Of a DNA stretch of 64,000 nt, positions 48,853 to 58,040 are shown in pieces; the first letter of the stretch is position 1; every line of letters starts with the position of its first letter. The translations under genes and the position numbers were made by a program. Origin of the DNA: CADEDH01 sp039201605 (GTDB lineage: Bacteria; Actinomycetota; Acidimicrobiia; Acidimicrobiales; SZUA-35). The DNA is taken from contig JBCCRO010000015.1 of the NCBI GenBank assembly GCA_039201605.1, positions 71,271 through 135,270 on the forward strand. The letters are read 5' to 3'. The notes below the pieces were generated by a model. It had not been told where the DNA came from. It worked only from the letters and a program-made list of their open reading frames with translations, and ran no database searches.

Positions 48853-50115
48853 CTAGCCTTCGGCCCGCTCGGCGAGCCGAACTTTCGTGCCACTCGACGT
48901 ATGATTAGAGAATGCTGCCTGGGTGAGCGCCTCTTCGTAGATGGCGATCAGCTTCGGCACCACTACGGCTTCGGAGAACCTGCCGTCGAAGGTCCTTCTA
49001 CTCGCCACCCTCAGCTTGGCGAGGTTGTCCGAGCCTAGAGCCTCAACACTCGACAGCGCACGCGCTAGGTCCGCCGTCGATCCCCCCTGGAACACCCAAC
49101 CGTTCTGCCCTTGTGATATCGCCGATGCAAAGTTGGGCTCATCGGCTGCAAGTATCGGGGCTCCGACCGAGAACGCCTCCATCATTGCCAGGGTTGGACC
49201 AGCCTCGGGCCACTCAGACGGAAACAAGACACAGTCAGCAGACTGAAGGAGTACGCGCATCTCTTTCCTTGAGAGGAAGCCCTCATAGCGCACCGTGCGA
49301 TCCTTGCGAACCAGCTCCTCAACTTCGGCACGCAAGCTCCCATCGCCGGCCACCACCAACTGGCTTTCAGCGCCCTGCGCCGACCGTTGACGCCATGCTT
49401 CCATCAGTGTTTTGATGCCCTTTTCTGGCTCAAGACGGCCGGCGAAGACGAACCGGAGACCTACCGATCCCCGATCAACATTCGGCTGACGAACGAAACC
49501 CAGATCCTCAGAAAAGTTGGGCTTGACTACTATCCTCTCAGCGTTGCCAACGTCCTTTGCAAGCACATCCCGAGCGAAGGGAGTCATGACGACAAAGCGG
49601 TTGATCCAGTCTTGATAGCTCCATACGGTACGATGAAGACCTATACCCGCAACCAACGCAGCGGACCCCGAAACGGAATCCCGATAGCAACGGTGCACGA
49701 TTCCTGGCCATTTGAGCTTCTTGCCGACGCATAGGCTGCAGCTCTGGCCGTCTCTGAGCAGATTGCCGGCAATGCACGAGAATCGGAAGGAATGACAGGT
49801 GACAACGGACGCTACGCCTTCGACGTAGGCAGCCCTGAAAGCCGCAAGTGAAAGAAGAGGAAACGGAGTGTGGAAGTGCACCACATCTGGTTGGAAGTCG
49901 CGGATTCTTTGCAGGAGCTCCTGATAGGCGGTCCTGTTAACTACCGATCGCAAAGCGACCGACGTGCGACCATGCGCGTCCAGGGCTTCAGTAGTACTAA
50001 CTGTGTACAACTCAACGTCAATCGCTTTGGAACGCAGAGCGGCGGACTCTAGACGGATCACCTCGTCTGCTCCACCGTAAGCAGACTGCAGGTTGTGGAC
50101 CTGAAGAACCTTCAC
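48853..50115 (-). CDS. Glycosyltransferase family 4
   Basis: 420 residues, ATG 50113-50115. GT-B fold: MKVLQVHNLQSAYGGADEVI opens the N-terminal Rossmann domain and FQPDVVHFHTPFPLLSLAA is the usual acceptor-side motif. RFVFAGRLEPEKGIKTLMEAW begins the donor domain and EAGPTLAMMEAFSVGAPILAAD is the E-x7-E retaining motif. A four-cysteine cluster (CHSFRFSC ... CSLCVGKK) in the N-terminal half is uncommon outside one GT4 subgroup. Adds a sugar to the lipid-linked repeat unit at the membrane. Second transferase of the operon. Confidence 0.9.
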   Translation of the reverse strand: MKVLQVHNLQSAYGGADEVIRLESAALRSKAIDVELYTVSTTEALDAHGRTSVALRSVVNRTAYQELLQRIRDFQPDVVHFHTPFPLLSLAAFRAAYVEGVASVVTCHSFRFSCIAGNLLRDGQSCSLCVGKKLKWPGIVHRCYRDSVSGSAALVAGIGLHRTVWSYQDWINRFVVMTPFARDVLAKDVGNAERIVVKPNFSEDLGFVRQPNVDRGSVGLRFVFAGRLEPEKGIKTLMEAWRQRSAQGAESQLVVAGDGSLRAEVEELVRKDRTVRYEGFLSRKEMRVLLQSADCVLFPSEWPEAGPTLAMMEAFSVGAPILAADEPNFASAISQGQNGWVFQGGSTADLARALSSVEALGSDNLAKLRVASRRTFDGRFSEAVVVPKLIAIYEEALTQAAFSNHTSSGTKVRLAERAEG

Positions 50116-50125
50116 GTGGTTAGCC

Positions 50126-51022
50126 TCACTCGAACCAACTTGTTGCCCATCCTGGACGGTCCTCCACCTTGGGAAGGTTGCCAGCGGGGCCGATCATCTC
50201 CATAGCAAGCTGGCGCTCGTGATCGGACACACGGATGTCACTAACAAGCCTGCGACGCACTGCCTCCCTCATCCGCAGACTTGACACCGACCTGACCAAC
50301 CCGCGGACCGGACTATCACCGACTTGCCGCGCCAGGCTGGTCAGAGTCGCGGACTTAGGCCTACCCGACCTGTTCACGACTGCGCCAAGCTCGCCGCTTT
50401 CCTGAGTGCTCTCCAGACCAAGGAAATCGTGGACTCTCTTTAGCTCGCGACTTGGCTCCGCGACAAGCGATTCGTAGTAGACGAATAGCATCTGATCAGA
50501 GTCGAAGGACTCGCAGAAGGCTGCGACTGAATCAGAGTATCGACTCTCGCGAGAATAGTGCCATATATGTTGCCATCGACCCGAACGGCGCTCGGCTTCC
50601 AGGCTGAGAGCCTCTTCGAAGGTAGCCGCCGGCTCGTAGCCTCGAGTCTTCATATAGCTGAAAGCCGAGAATGCCCGCTCCACCGGCTCACGCAGGAGAA
50701 AGACCATTCTGACCTCTGGGCAGAACCTGTGGATTGCCGGAATGCTCTCCTCGTACTCGTAGAGCGTTGTCACGCTCCCTTCACCCTTCAACTTTGCGTC
50801 GCCGGCAAAGAGCTGCCTCCAACGGCCTTCGGTCGTTACGGCGCGAGCGTTCATCGTCTTGTCATCACCCGGCCCCAGAAACTCGACACCCGGCTTTCCG
50901 TATGCGAGGAAGTGGGGCTCCTTGGGATCGCTCAGTTTCACCTCGGGGTGTCGGTCCAAGACAGAACAGAGAAGGGTGGTCCCACAGCGCGCTGCACCAC
51001 CAATCAAGAAGTCAGGCCTCAT
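50126..51022 (-). CDS. Sulfotransferase (PAPS-dependent)
   Basis: 298 residues; ATG overlaps the end of the upstream glycosyltransferase by 11 bp. The 5'-phosphosulfate loop is FLIGGAARCGTTLLCSVLDRHPEV, followed by PKEPHFLAYG; the 3'-phosphate motif is MVFLLREPVERAFSAFSYM. These are the hallmarks of Golgi-type/NodH-like sulfotransferases. The likely role is to sulfate a sugar of the exopolysaccharide, giving a sulfated polymer. PAPS supply genes are not in the window. Confidence 0.9.
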   Translation of the reverse strand: MRPDFLIGGAARCGTTLLCSVLDRHPEVKLSDPKEPHFLAYGKPGVEFLGPGDDKTMNARAVTTEGRWRQLFAGDAKLKGEGSVTTLYEYEESIPAIHRFCPEVRMVFLLREPVERAFSAFSYMKTRGYEPAATFEEALSLEAERRSGRWQHIWHYSRESRYSDSVAAFCESFDSDQMLFVYYESLVAEPSRELKRVHDFLGLESTQESGELGAVVNRSGRPKSATLTSLARQVGDSPVRGLVRSVSSLRMREAVRRRLVSDIRVSDHERQLAMEMIGPAGNLPKVEDRPGWATSWFE

Positions 51023-52121
51023 CCATAACTCCTGAGTACGTCACGACTTGCTCGCGATTCGGAAGGAACCGACGCCCGTTCCCCGCGTTGCCTGATCGAT
51101 TCGTGCCACCCTCAAACGTGTAGAGTTCTGGGAGTTGCCTGGCACGTGCGGCAAGGGACTCCCTTCTCCAATCCGTCGTTACGTCTACCAGGTGAGCTCG
51201 ATAGCCAACGTCGGATATGCACCTCGCAACTCTCGCTGCTGCGTCCGCAGCGCTGTCGAACAACAACTCGCAGGGCAGGTCCTGACGCACTGAGTCCGTC
51301 TCGAGAACGAGGACGGGTACGCCCAAGTCGGCAGCCTCACACACGACGACCGGAAACCCATCCCAACGGGCGGTATGCAGGTAGACGGTGGCTGCGGCTA
51401 GCCAGCTAAGGGCCACATCTGGTGGTAGCCAGCCAGTCTTGTACTCCGACAGCGTGGGCTGCCCATCGGCACCTGCGCCTACCGGTGCGTGAGGATCAAC
51501 GTCGCCGACCCACACGCATGTAGCCCGATCCTCGAGCCCTACAGCAATCTCCTCGAAGATGTCTGGTCCCTTCTGGGGGACGATCCTTCCCGAGGTCACG
51601 ACAAGGTTCGGCTCGGTTCGCGCCCCACTCGCTGAGCTGGTAGCCGCGTGAGGAAGAACGGTCGCCTTGGGCCACGTTGAGGCCATCTGCGCTTGAAGTG
51701 CCTCGGACGCGCCGACAGCGACCACGCTGTCCGTGAATCGAGCAAGGACGCGCTCGCCCGTACGCACAGCGGTGCGGGCCCATTGCGGTATGTCCTCGTA
51801 CAGGAAGCCATAGCCATGCGGTGAGTACGCGACCTTTGCGCCAAGAAGCTTCACCAGCGGCCGAACATAGCTAGACCGAACGCCATGGAAGTGAAAGACG
51901 TCGTACTCACCGGAGGCGGCTCGCCGCAAAGCATGTAGAGCGACTGAGAGGCGACTGCCCCGAATGGTGGTCGCGCACCCGCTCACCCTACGTTGCATGT
52001 CTTCGGATCGACTGTATGCCAGAATCTCGTGCTCGACGCTGGTGTGCTCTCGAACAATGTCAGCTACAACTGCCCCGACCCCCGACGACATGCTGTCGGC
52101 AACATGAAGCACCCTGGTCAT
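51012..52121 (-). CDS. Glycosyltransferase family 4 (second)
   Basis: 369 residues; ATG overlaps the stop of the sugar transferase by ATGA. N-terminal MTRVLHVADSMSSGVGAVVADIV and YDVFHFHGVRSSYVRPLVKLLGAKVAYSPHGYGFLYED fit GT4 enzymes of the EpsD/EpsF type. The donor domain has LVVTSGRIVPQKGPDIFEEIA, and the retaining motif is DGFPVVVCEAADLGVPVLVLE. Acts after the initiating sugar-phosphate transferase. Intact, cytoplasmic or membrane-associated. Confidence 0.88.
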   Translation of the reverse strand: MTRVLHVADSMSSGVGAVVADIVREHTSVEHEILAYSRSEDMQRRVSGCATTIRGSRLSVALHALRRAASGEYDVFHFHGVRSSYVRPLVKLLGAKVAYSPHGYGFLYEDIPQWARTAVRTGERVLARFTDSVVAVGASEALQAQMASTWPKATVLPHAATSSASGARTEPNLVVTSGRIVPQKGPDIFEEIAVGLEDRATCVWVGDVDPHAPVGAGADGQPTLSEYKTGWLPPDVALSWLAAATVYLHTARWDGFPVVVCEAADLGVPVLVLETDSVRQDLPCELLFDSAADAAARVARCISDVGYRAHLVDVTTDWRRESLAARARQLPELYTFEGGTNRSGNAGNGRRFLPNREQVVTYSGVMDEA

Positions 52122-53788
52122 GCGTTCCTGTCCCTTCGCGAACGCTGATCGTGAGCCGAGGACATCTCCCTACCACGCATCGCACGCTCCAGCTCAACCA
52201 CTTCGCGCTCCACCATCTTCTGTCGCAACACGGCGACGACTGTCCGTGCCAATATCTCGAGGTCAGCACGCAGCGACCACTGGTCGATATAGAGGTTGTC
52301 GTACTTGACCCGCTCGCTGATCGAGGTGTCGCCCCGCAGCCCAACCACTTGCGCAAGGCCGGTCAACCCCACCGGCATTCGATGGCGGTCGTCGTAGTCG
52401 GGGAACTTCTGGCGGAAACGCTCGACGAACACAGGCCGTTCTGGCCGAGGGCCGACGAGCGACATGTCGCCGGCCAGGATCGTGAACAGCTGCGGCAATT
52501 CGTCGATATTCGACCGACGGAGCCACTTGCCAACGGTGGTCACCCTGGCCTCGGCATTCCACTCCGTATCGCTCTCGTCGCTCACGGTCATCGAGCGGAA
52601 CTTGCGGACCACGATCGGCTTGCCGTGCTGGCCTACCCGATCCTGGCTGAACAGCACAGGCCCGCTGCTGGTCAGCTTCACGGCCAAAGCTGCCATGGCC
52701 ATCACGGGGGCGAAGGCGACAAGCACGGTCGAGGCCACGATGACATCGAGCACTCGCTTCAGGCGAATGGACAATTGAGGGTGTGCTGAGCGTTGGAGTC
52801 GCACCAGGGGATAGCCACGCACCCGATCCGGTGACATCGAGTCGAGCCCCATCCCCATCTGGTAGAAGCGAGGCACCACGTGCACCGGCAGACCCTCAGC
52901 AGCAGCCCACCTCGCCACCTGCTGGGCGATCTCGTCGCCGCCCGTGCTGGGCCCGACGATCAAGCGATCCACCGCCAGTCGCCGCTGGGCATCCGCCAGC
53001 TTGGCCACGGCCGCATCGATGTCGACGGCATCGACGTCGACCGCGTAGACGGGAGCCGGCAGGGAGGAGCCAGTCGCAGGCTGGGTGCCATCGCTGACGA
53101 AGCCGACGACATCCACCCCGTAGTTGCGTCGCAGGTTGATCTCGATGGCCATCTCACGGGCCAGTTCGTTGGTGCCGTACACGAGGGCGTTGGCCCGCAG
53201 GTGTCCGTGGCGCCACAGTCGACGAACCATGGCCCGCCCCATCATCCGGCCGGTGGCTGCCGCACCGAGCAGCACCAACATAAGGCTCACGAATGCCGGC
53301 ACCCGAGGCTGGCCAAGGCTGGGCAGCGACGTCACGAACAACCCGGCGGTCACGCCGATCGCCGAAGCCGAGCCGGCGAGGCGAAGCCTCACCGTGCCGT
53401 CGTTGACCATGTTGACCCGGAAGTAGCCCTGGCTGAAGAGCACGAGGAACGTTGTGAGCACCGACGTGCCGCTGAGGATCGTCCAGCGGCCGGCCAGGAC
53501 CGTGCTCCACGAGAGCGCCGAGATGCCGAGAAGACCGAGCGTGAAGACGGCCATTACCCACGAGGCGAATCGGTGCGGGGACCCGAATCGGGGCCGAACG
53601 AAGTCAGTAATGGCCGAGCGGTACACCGCAGGGATTTCTGCCGTGCTCTCGTGTGACTGCTCGGTGTCAGCAGAAGAGAGGATGAGCCGCCGAGCGGCCT
53701 GACCGCCGTCACCTTCGCCCGATTTGCGCGCAATGGTGCCTGAAGATGCTTGTCGATTCACATCAGCGGGAACCAAATTGAACGACAT
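52118..53788 (-). CDS. Undecaprenyl-phosphate sugar phosphotransferase (WbaP/WcaJ type)
   Basis: 556 residues from ATG 53786-53788 with AGGGACAAGG upstream. It starts the polysaccharide repeat by moving a sugar-1-phosphate onto undecaprenyl phosphate. The N-terminal half has about four membrane helices, then a CoA-binding-like Rossmann region (ALVYGTNELAREMAIEINLRRNYGVDVVGF). The catalytic C-terminal domain has KRVLDVIVASTVLVAFAPVMAMAALAVKLTSSGPVLFSQDRVG, KFRSM, RRSNIDELPQLFTILAGDMSLVGPRPERP and GLTGLAQV. First gene of the minus-strand exopolysaccharide operon. Its GC content matches the core genome, unlike the genes after it. Confidence 0.93.
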   Translation of the reverse strand: MSFNLVPADVNRQASSGTIARKSGEGDGGQAARRLILSSADTEQSHESTAEIPAVYRSAITDFVRPRFGSPHRFASWVMAVFTLGLLGISALSWSTVLAGRWTILSGTSVLTTFLVLFSQGYFRVNMVNDGTVRLRLAGSASAIGVTAGLFVTSLPSLGQPRVPAFVSLMLVLLGAAATGRMMGRAMVRRLWRHGHLRANALVYGTNELAREMAIEINLRRNYGVDVVGFVSDGTQPATGSSLPAPVYAVDVDAVDIDAAVAKLADAQRRLAVDRLIVGPSTGGDEIAQQVARWAAAEGLPVHVVPRFYQMGMGLDSMSPDRVRGYPLVRLQRSAHPQLSIRLKRVLDVIVASTVLVAFAPVMAMAALAVKLTSSGPVLFSQDRVGQHGKPIVVRKFRSMTVSDESDTEWNAEARVTTVGKWLRRSNIDELPQLFTILAGDMSLVGPRPERPVFVERFRQKFPDYDDRHRMPVGLTGLAQVVGLRGDTSISERVKYDNLYIDQWSLRADLEILARTVVAVLRQKMVEREVVELERAMRGREMSSAHDQRSRRDRNA

Positions 53789-54118
53789 CCTTGTCCCTCG
53801 TTGCCGGGGGAATAGTGGGGGGAGTCCCGGCCTCCTGTGCCGCAAGCTAGATCGACGGGGAGGCCCAAACAACACTTCCCGGCCGCTGCGAGCAGCATTT
53901 CCCAACTTATCCGTACCCGATCATTCGAGAAGAGCATCTAGGTGCAATATGCGCGTGACCTGGCGAAACAAAGACGTGGATTCTCACCTATCTATTTGGT
54001 GAACCAGGTCGTTCGATAGTCACGGTTCGACTCATTCAGATCCGGACGGAGTAGTACGCAAGCGGTGTGCACAATGTCCCTCTAAATGGTTGCAAGACGG
54101 CTCTAGCATGAGAGATCT
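53789..54118. other. Divergent regulatory region of the exopolysaccharide locus
   Basis: 330 bp without a gene between the divergent sugar transferase and Wzc-like genes. The part from about 53900 to 54115 is AT-richer than both flanks, consistent with two promoters and possible regulator sites. A small imperfect inverted repeat (TCACC ... GGTGA around 53975-53995) is the only symmetry I see. No -10/-35 pair stands out. Confidence 0.5.
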
Positions 54119-56248
54119 ATGGCGGCTGCCTCGACTGCGTCAGACGAATTCACCCTCCTGGACTACGCCGCCATCGTGCGGCGCCGCTGGCTGTGGGCCG
54201 TCGTGCCGGTGGCGCTCCTGGTGGCGCTGGCTGCCCTCTACACCATCAACCAGGCCCCCACCTACCAGGCCACCGCCCGGGTGCTGCTCGCCGACTCGGC
54301 CGCCCAGCGCACGCTCGATCCATCCTCGCAGAACACCGGCTTCCTCACCCGGGAGCTGTCCAATGAGATCTCCCTGGCCAAGAGCGACCGGGTGGAGGAG
54401 CTCATCCTCAACGAGCGGGGCGAGCTGCCCACCGTGGCCATCACGGCCGAGTCGTCGGCCGACGTGCTGGTGTTCCGAGCCACCGCCGACACCGACAACG
54501 GCGCCGCCGCCGACGCCAACCTCTGGGCCAACGCCTACGTGCAGGTGAAGCGGGACGAGGCCGTGGCCAACATCACGGCCGCCACCGACAGCCTGCAGAC
54601 CCGCCTGGAGCAGCTCCGCACCGAGCGCCAGGAGCTCCGGGCCCCGCTCGACAGCCTCGATCGTCGCATCACGCTCACCGAGGATCCCGAGGAGGCCGCA
54701 GCGCTCCAGCGGGAGTACGACCGTCTGGCCGACGATCTGAGCTACGAGCTGCAGATCGTCACCGGTCAGGCCGAAGCCACCGTCGCCAGCCTCAACGACC
54801 TCGAGCTGCAGGCCGAGCTGTCCGCCTTCGGCGAAGCCCGGATCATCCAGGTGGCCGCCCCGCCCGAGCAGCCGAGCAACGCCACCCTCGGCCGCAACCT
54901 CCCCCTCGCGGCCATCGTCGGCCTGATGATGGGTGTGGCCCTGGCCCTGCTGGTCGACTCCCGCGACCGCACCATCAAGTCGGCAGCCGACATCCAGGCG
55001 ATGACCGACCTGCCGGTGCTGGCCACCATCCCCAAGGCCGACCGTCGCCGCAAGACCAAGATCGAGCTGGCCACCATGGTGGAGCCCGACGGGGTGTTCG
55101 CGGATGGCTACCACAAGCTCCGTTCGGCATTGGAGTTCATCTCGTTCGACCGCAACGTGTCGTCGATCATGGTCACCTCCGCCGCCGCCTCCGAGGGCAA
55201 GTCGACGACGTCGTCCAACCTGGCCCTGGCTCTGTCGTCGGTGGGCAAGCGGACGTTGCTGGTCGACGTCGACTTCCGACGTGGCCGGGTGCACAAGATC
55301 TTCGGCTTCGACCGCACGCCGGGCATCACCGACTTCGTCCTCAACGACGCCAGCCCCGAGAGCATCTCCCGCCACGTGGCTAGCAAGGACAGCCGCCTCT
55401 GGGCCGTGCCCACCGGGAGCACGCCGCCCAACCCGGCGTCGTTCGTCGGCACCCCCCGCTTTCTCAACACCATCGACTGGCTGTCGGGCGAGGCCGACGT
55501 GGCCGTGTTCGACGCTCCCCCGCTGCTGGCGGTGTCGGAGGCCCACACCCTCGGCAAGCACGTGGACGTGGTGGTCCTCACGGCGATGGCGGGCAAGACC
55601 ACCAGCGACGACCTGGGGGAAGTGATCGCCGAGCTGCGGATGGTCGGGGCCAACATCGCTGGCGTCGTCCTCATCGGCGTGTCGGACGCCGACTCCTACG
55701 CCCGCTATCGGGACTATTACACCCGCAACCGCACCGACGAGACCTCCGAACACCGGGCTATCACCCTCGACGAGCCGGTGATCGACCTCCGCCAACCCGA
55801 ACCCGCGCCCAGGTCTGCGAGCGACGGTCATGCCGCGCCGGTACCGGGCAGTGCGGCCAACGCCGCCTATCCCTCGGCGCCCCCTGCCACAAACGGCAAC
55901 GGCGCACGCCCCATCCATCCGACGTCGGTACCCGTGGTCGAGGTCACGTCAGCCCCGGCCCAGCCGCCCGCGGCGCCCCAGCAGGCGATGCCGGTAAAAC
56001 CGGAACCTGGGTCGCCACCACCAAGTCCGCCTGGTGACGCCGCCGACCGCGGTGCGCCGACCGAGCCTCCCAAGCCCGCCTCAACACCCCCGGGAGTTGC
56101 ATTGCCGACTCCTGGGCCAGCGGGCAACAACGGCCGCAAGCCGGCCACAGGCGCTGGTCGTAGTCCGGGCGCCGGTGCCAACGGTTCCTCCCCTGATCGG
56201 CCGCCGCAGCCGCCGGAGTCTGGCCCGGTACTGGAGTGGGGCGAGTAG
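54119..56248 (+). CDS. Wzc-like polysaccharide copolymerase / tyrosine-kinase-type ATPase
   Basis: 709 residues in the Wzc/CapAB fused layout. The Wzz domain is bounded by membrane helices at about residues 25-45 (WLWAVVPVALLVALAALYTI) and 260-280 (LPLAAIVGLMMGVALALLV), with a coiled-coil region between (SLQTRLEQLRTERQELRAPLDSLDRRI). The BY-kinase ATPase follows: Walker A SAAASEGKSTTSSNLALAL, Walker A' TLLVDVDFRRG, Walker B DVAVFDAPPLL. The last 170 residues are Pro/Ala/Gly-rich. A classic C-terminal tyrosine cluster is missing; only SYARYRDYYTRN directly follows the kinase domain. Controls chain length and export of the polymer. Diverges from the sugar transferase operon. Confidence 0.9.
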   Translation: MAAASTASDEFTLLDYAAIVRRRWLWAVVPVALLVALAALYTINQAPTYQATARVLLADSAAQRTLDPSSQNTGFLTRELSNEISLAKSDRVEELILNERGELPTVAITAESSADVLVFRATADTDNGAAADANLWANAYVQVKRDEAVANITAATDSLQTRLEQLRTERQELRAPLDSLDRRITLTEDPEEAAALQREYDRLADDLSYELQIVTGQAEATVASLNDLELQAELSAFGEARIIQVAAPPEQPSNATLGRNLPLAAIVGLMMGVALALLVDSRDRTIKSAADIQAMTDLPVLATIPKADRRRKTKIELATMVEPDGVFADGYHKLRSALEFISFDRNVSSIMVTSAAASEGKSTTSSNLALALSSVGKRTLLVDVDFRRGRVHKIFGFDRTPGITDFVLNDASPESISRHVASKDSRLWAVPTGSTPPNPASFVGTPRFLNTIDWLSGEADVAVFDAPPLLAVSEAHTLGKHVDVVVLTAMAGKTTSDDLGEVIAELRMVGANIAGVVLIGVSDADSYARYRDYYTRNRTDETSEHRAITLDEPVIDLRQPEPAPRSASDGHAAPVPGSAANAAYPSAPPATNGNGARPIHPTSVPVVEVTSAPAQPPAAPQQAMPVKPEPGSPPPSPPGDAADRGAPTEPPKPASTPPGVALPTPGPAGNNGRKPATGAGRSPGAGANGSSPDRPPQPPESGPVLEWGE

Positions 56249-56425
56249 TCCGTCACTACTGGCTGACGTCGTTGGCGGGCGGGTCGGAGTTTGAACCGGT
56301 CGGTGTTGCCCCATGGTTGTGGTGGCGTGACTAGGGTGTTCTCACCCAGTCGTCTTTGAGGCAACTGCGAGCTCGCAGGTAGGCGACACCTGCCGAAACC
56401 GCCGACTCCACCCAGGGAGTAACCA

Positions 56426-57046
56426 ATGACGTCCCCACGACGACCGACGATCGTGGCCCTGACCGTTGTCCTCACACTGGCCCTCGCTGCGGCTGCTTGC
56501 ACCACCAGTGACGACTCCGCCGACACGACGACGACGTCGGCAGCGTCGTCGTCCGGCTCGGAGACCACGCCGACGACTGCCGGTCGGCCCGAGGAACCGA
56601 CGACGTCGGAGACGGAGGAGGACGTCGAGGCCGCAGTCCGCGCCGCCCACACGTTCTTCATGGTCGACTTCTTCGCCCGCGACGAGCGTGAGCAGGGCGT
56701 CGAGCCTTTCCTAGATCTCGCCAATGAGATCTTGACCGGGCCAGTCCTGGCCCGAACCGAAGAGTCCGGCATGGCGCGAATCGCGAGCGGCGAGCGCATT
56801 TCGAGCCCCGGTTACGACTCGAACATCGAGATAGTCGAGATCGATGGCGACAGCGCCAAGGTTCTCGACTGTTCGAGAGATCTGGCTGTGTTGTATTCGA
56901 GTGCGGGGGAGCCGCTCAATACGCTGGTCGACGAGTTCATGTATCGCGAGACCTGGCTGGTCCGTGCTGACGGCAGGTGGCTTGTCGAGGAACTATTCAC
57001 GGGGGGTGATCTGGCGTGCGACCCTTCCGATGTCGACCCCTCCTAG
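56426..57046 (+). CDS. Secreted lipoprotein of unknown function
   Basis: 206 residues, ATG 56426. Signal peptide (TIVALTVVLTLALAAAAC) with lipobox and acylated Cys25, then a Thr/Ser/Asp/Glu-rich linker to about residue 65. The folded part (VRAAHTFFMVDFFARDEREQGVEPFLDLANEIL ... KVLDCSRDLAVLYSS ... YRETWLVRADGRWLVEELFTGGDLACDP) resembles NTF2-like or ARC6-IMS-type domains in its closing 'W.v....Wlv....' pattern. I do not recognise a specific family. Two cysteines could form a disulfide. Its 3' end overlaps the next gene by 31 bp. Confidence 0.65.
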   Translation: MTSPRRPTIVALTVVLTLALAAAACTTSDDSADTTTTSAASSSGSETTPTTAGRPEEPTTSETEEDVEAAVRAAHTFFMVDFFARDEREQGVEPFLDLANEILTGPVLARTEESGMARIASGERISSPGYDSNIEIVEIDGDSAKVLDCSRDLAVLYSSAGEPLNTLVDEFMYRETWLVRADGRWLVEELFTGGDLACDPSDVDPS

Positions 57047-57987
57047 CTCTGTGCATTGCGATCGGTATCGGCTCAGCCGTAGTAGCGCACCCTGCGTACG
57101 CCCAAGACGCGGAGTCACCGCCTCCAGCCAGTGCCGAGGACGCTGCGACGTCCAATGCGACAGGCTCTCCCTCGCTTGCCTCTAGCGCCTCCCAATCGGG
57201 TGGCAACACCGTCGACGTCGCGCTCACCGGCGAACTCCGCAACGCTCAGCAAATCACCGCCGCACCGGGCGTTCCGGCCTGGCTCCAGGCGTGCACCTTT
57301 GAAGCGCTCACCACGGCACAGGGTGAGGCCATCGCCACGTTGATCACCGGCGACACCCAGGCCGAGGACCCGGGCAATGGGTGGGTGGCGCTGATCTGCC
57401 CGGGCTCACCGGCCAGTATCTCGCCGGGCACGGCCGGTGCCGGCACCGGGCTCATCGGCGCTTGGCCGATCGGGGCCCAGCCGCCCCAGGTGGTGCTCGA
57501 CGTGCTCATCGCCCAGGCTCGAGCGAGCCTTGAGCTCCCCCTCCAGGTCGGCCAGGCCGCACCGTTCGGCGACACCGACGCCCCGCTCATCACCCAACTA
57601 CCCACCTGGCTCTGGATCGACCCAGCCGTCTGGGCGCCTCGGAGTGCCTCCACTCCCGCGGTGTTCGGCGTGTTCGTCACAGCCACCGCCACCCCGACAA
57701 ACGTCACCTTCGCCAACGACGCCGGCGACTCCGTCAACTGCGGCGCCAACGTCGGCCCCGCCTACAACTTCGCCCTCGACGACTCCCAGCAGGACTCCCC
57801 CTGCACCCTCACCTACAAACACTCCACCGCCGTCGGCGCCCACTCCCTCACCACCACCCTCACCTGGGATGTCACCTACGCCTGCTCCGCCTTCTGCGGC
57901 TCCGGCGCCCTCCCCGGCTTCACCATCACCACCAGCCGGGACGTCCGGGTCGCCGAGATCCAGGCCATCGCCACCGCCAACCCGTAG
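57016..57987 (+). CDS. Secreted protein, paralogue of the toxin N-terminal region
   Basis: 323 residues from GTG 57016, overlapping the lipoprotein gene. Signal peptide RPLLALCIAIGIGSAVVAHPAYAQ. After a Ser/Ala linker, the mature part has TWLWIDPAVWAP, NVTFANDAGDSVNCG, a Cys in DSPCTLTYKHSTAVGAHSLTTTLTWDVTY and the end RDVRVAEIQAIAT. The same order is found in the large toxin at 58691: TWLAVDPATF, GVRWTFSDGEWVCDG, APCGRDWEHTTRVAP...ARIIYDVAWSS, RVDLTVGEIQSVG. So the two share an extracellular beta-rich domain, although this protein stops there and has no HINT or toxin part. Function unknown. Confidence 0.68.
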   Translation: MRPFRCRPLLALCIAIGIGSAVVAHPAYAQDAESPPPASAEDAATSNATGSPSLASSASQSGGNTVDVALTGELRNAQQITAAPGVPAWLQACTFEALTTAQGEAIATLITGDTQAEDPGNGWVALICPGSPASISPGTAGAGTGLIGAWPIGAQPPQVVLDVLIAQARASLELPLQVGQAAPFGDTDAPLITQLPTWLWIDPAVWAPRSASTPAVFGVFVTATATPTNVTFANDAGDSVNCGANVGPAYNFALDDSQQDSPCTLTYKHSTAVGAHSLTTTLTWDVTYACSAFCGSGALPGFTITTSRDVRVAEIQAIATANP

Positions 57988-58020
57988 CCAGGCGCGGGCG
58001 ACGACACGAGAAGGACCCGA

Positions 58021-58040
58021 ATTCGGACCTAAGTGGGCAC
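58021..58040. repeat. 20-bp direct repeat, left copy
   Basis: ATTCGGACCTAAGTGGGCAC. The right copy is at 61858-61877 with one mismatch (A for G at the sixth base). The pair brackets the DUF1203, toxin and immunity genes. Confidence 0.8.

Noticed and set aside
51146..51409. Plus-strand ORFs inside the AT-richer exopolysaccharide operon
   Set aside because: No ribosome-binding sites, no domains, and they lie opposite well-supported glycosyltransferase and sulfotransferase genes.
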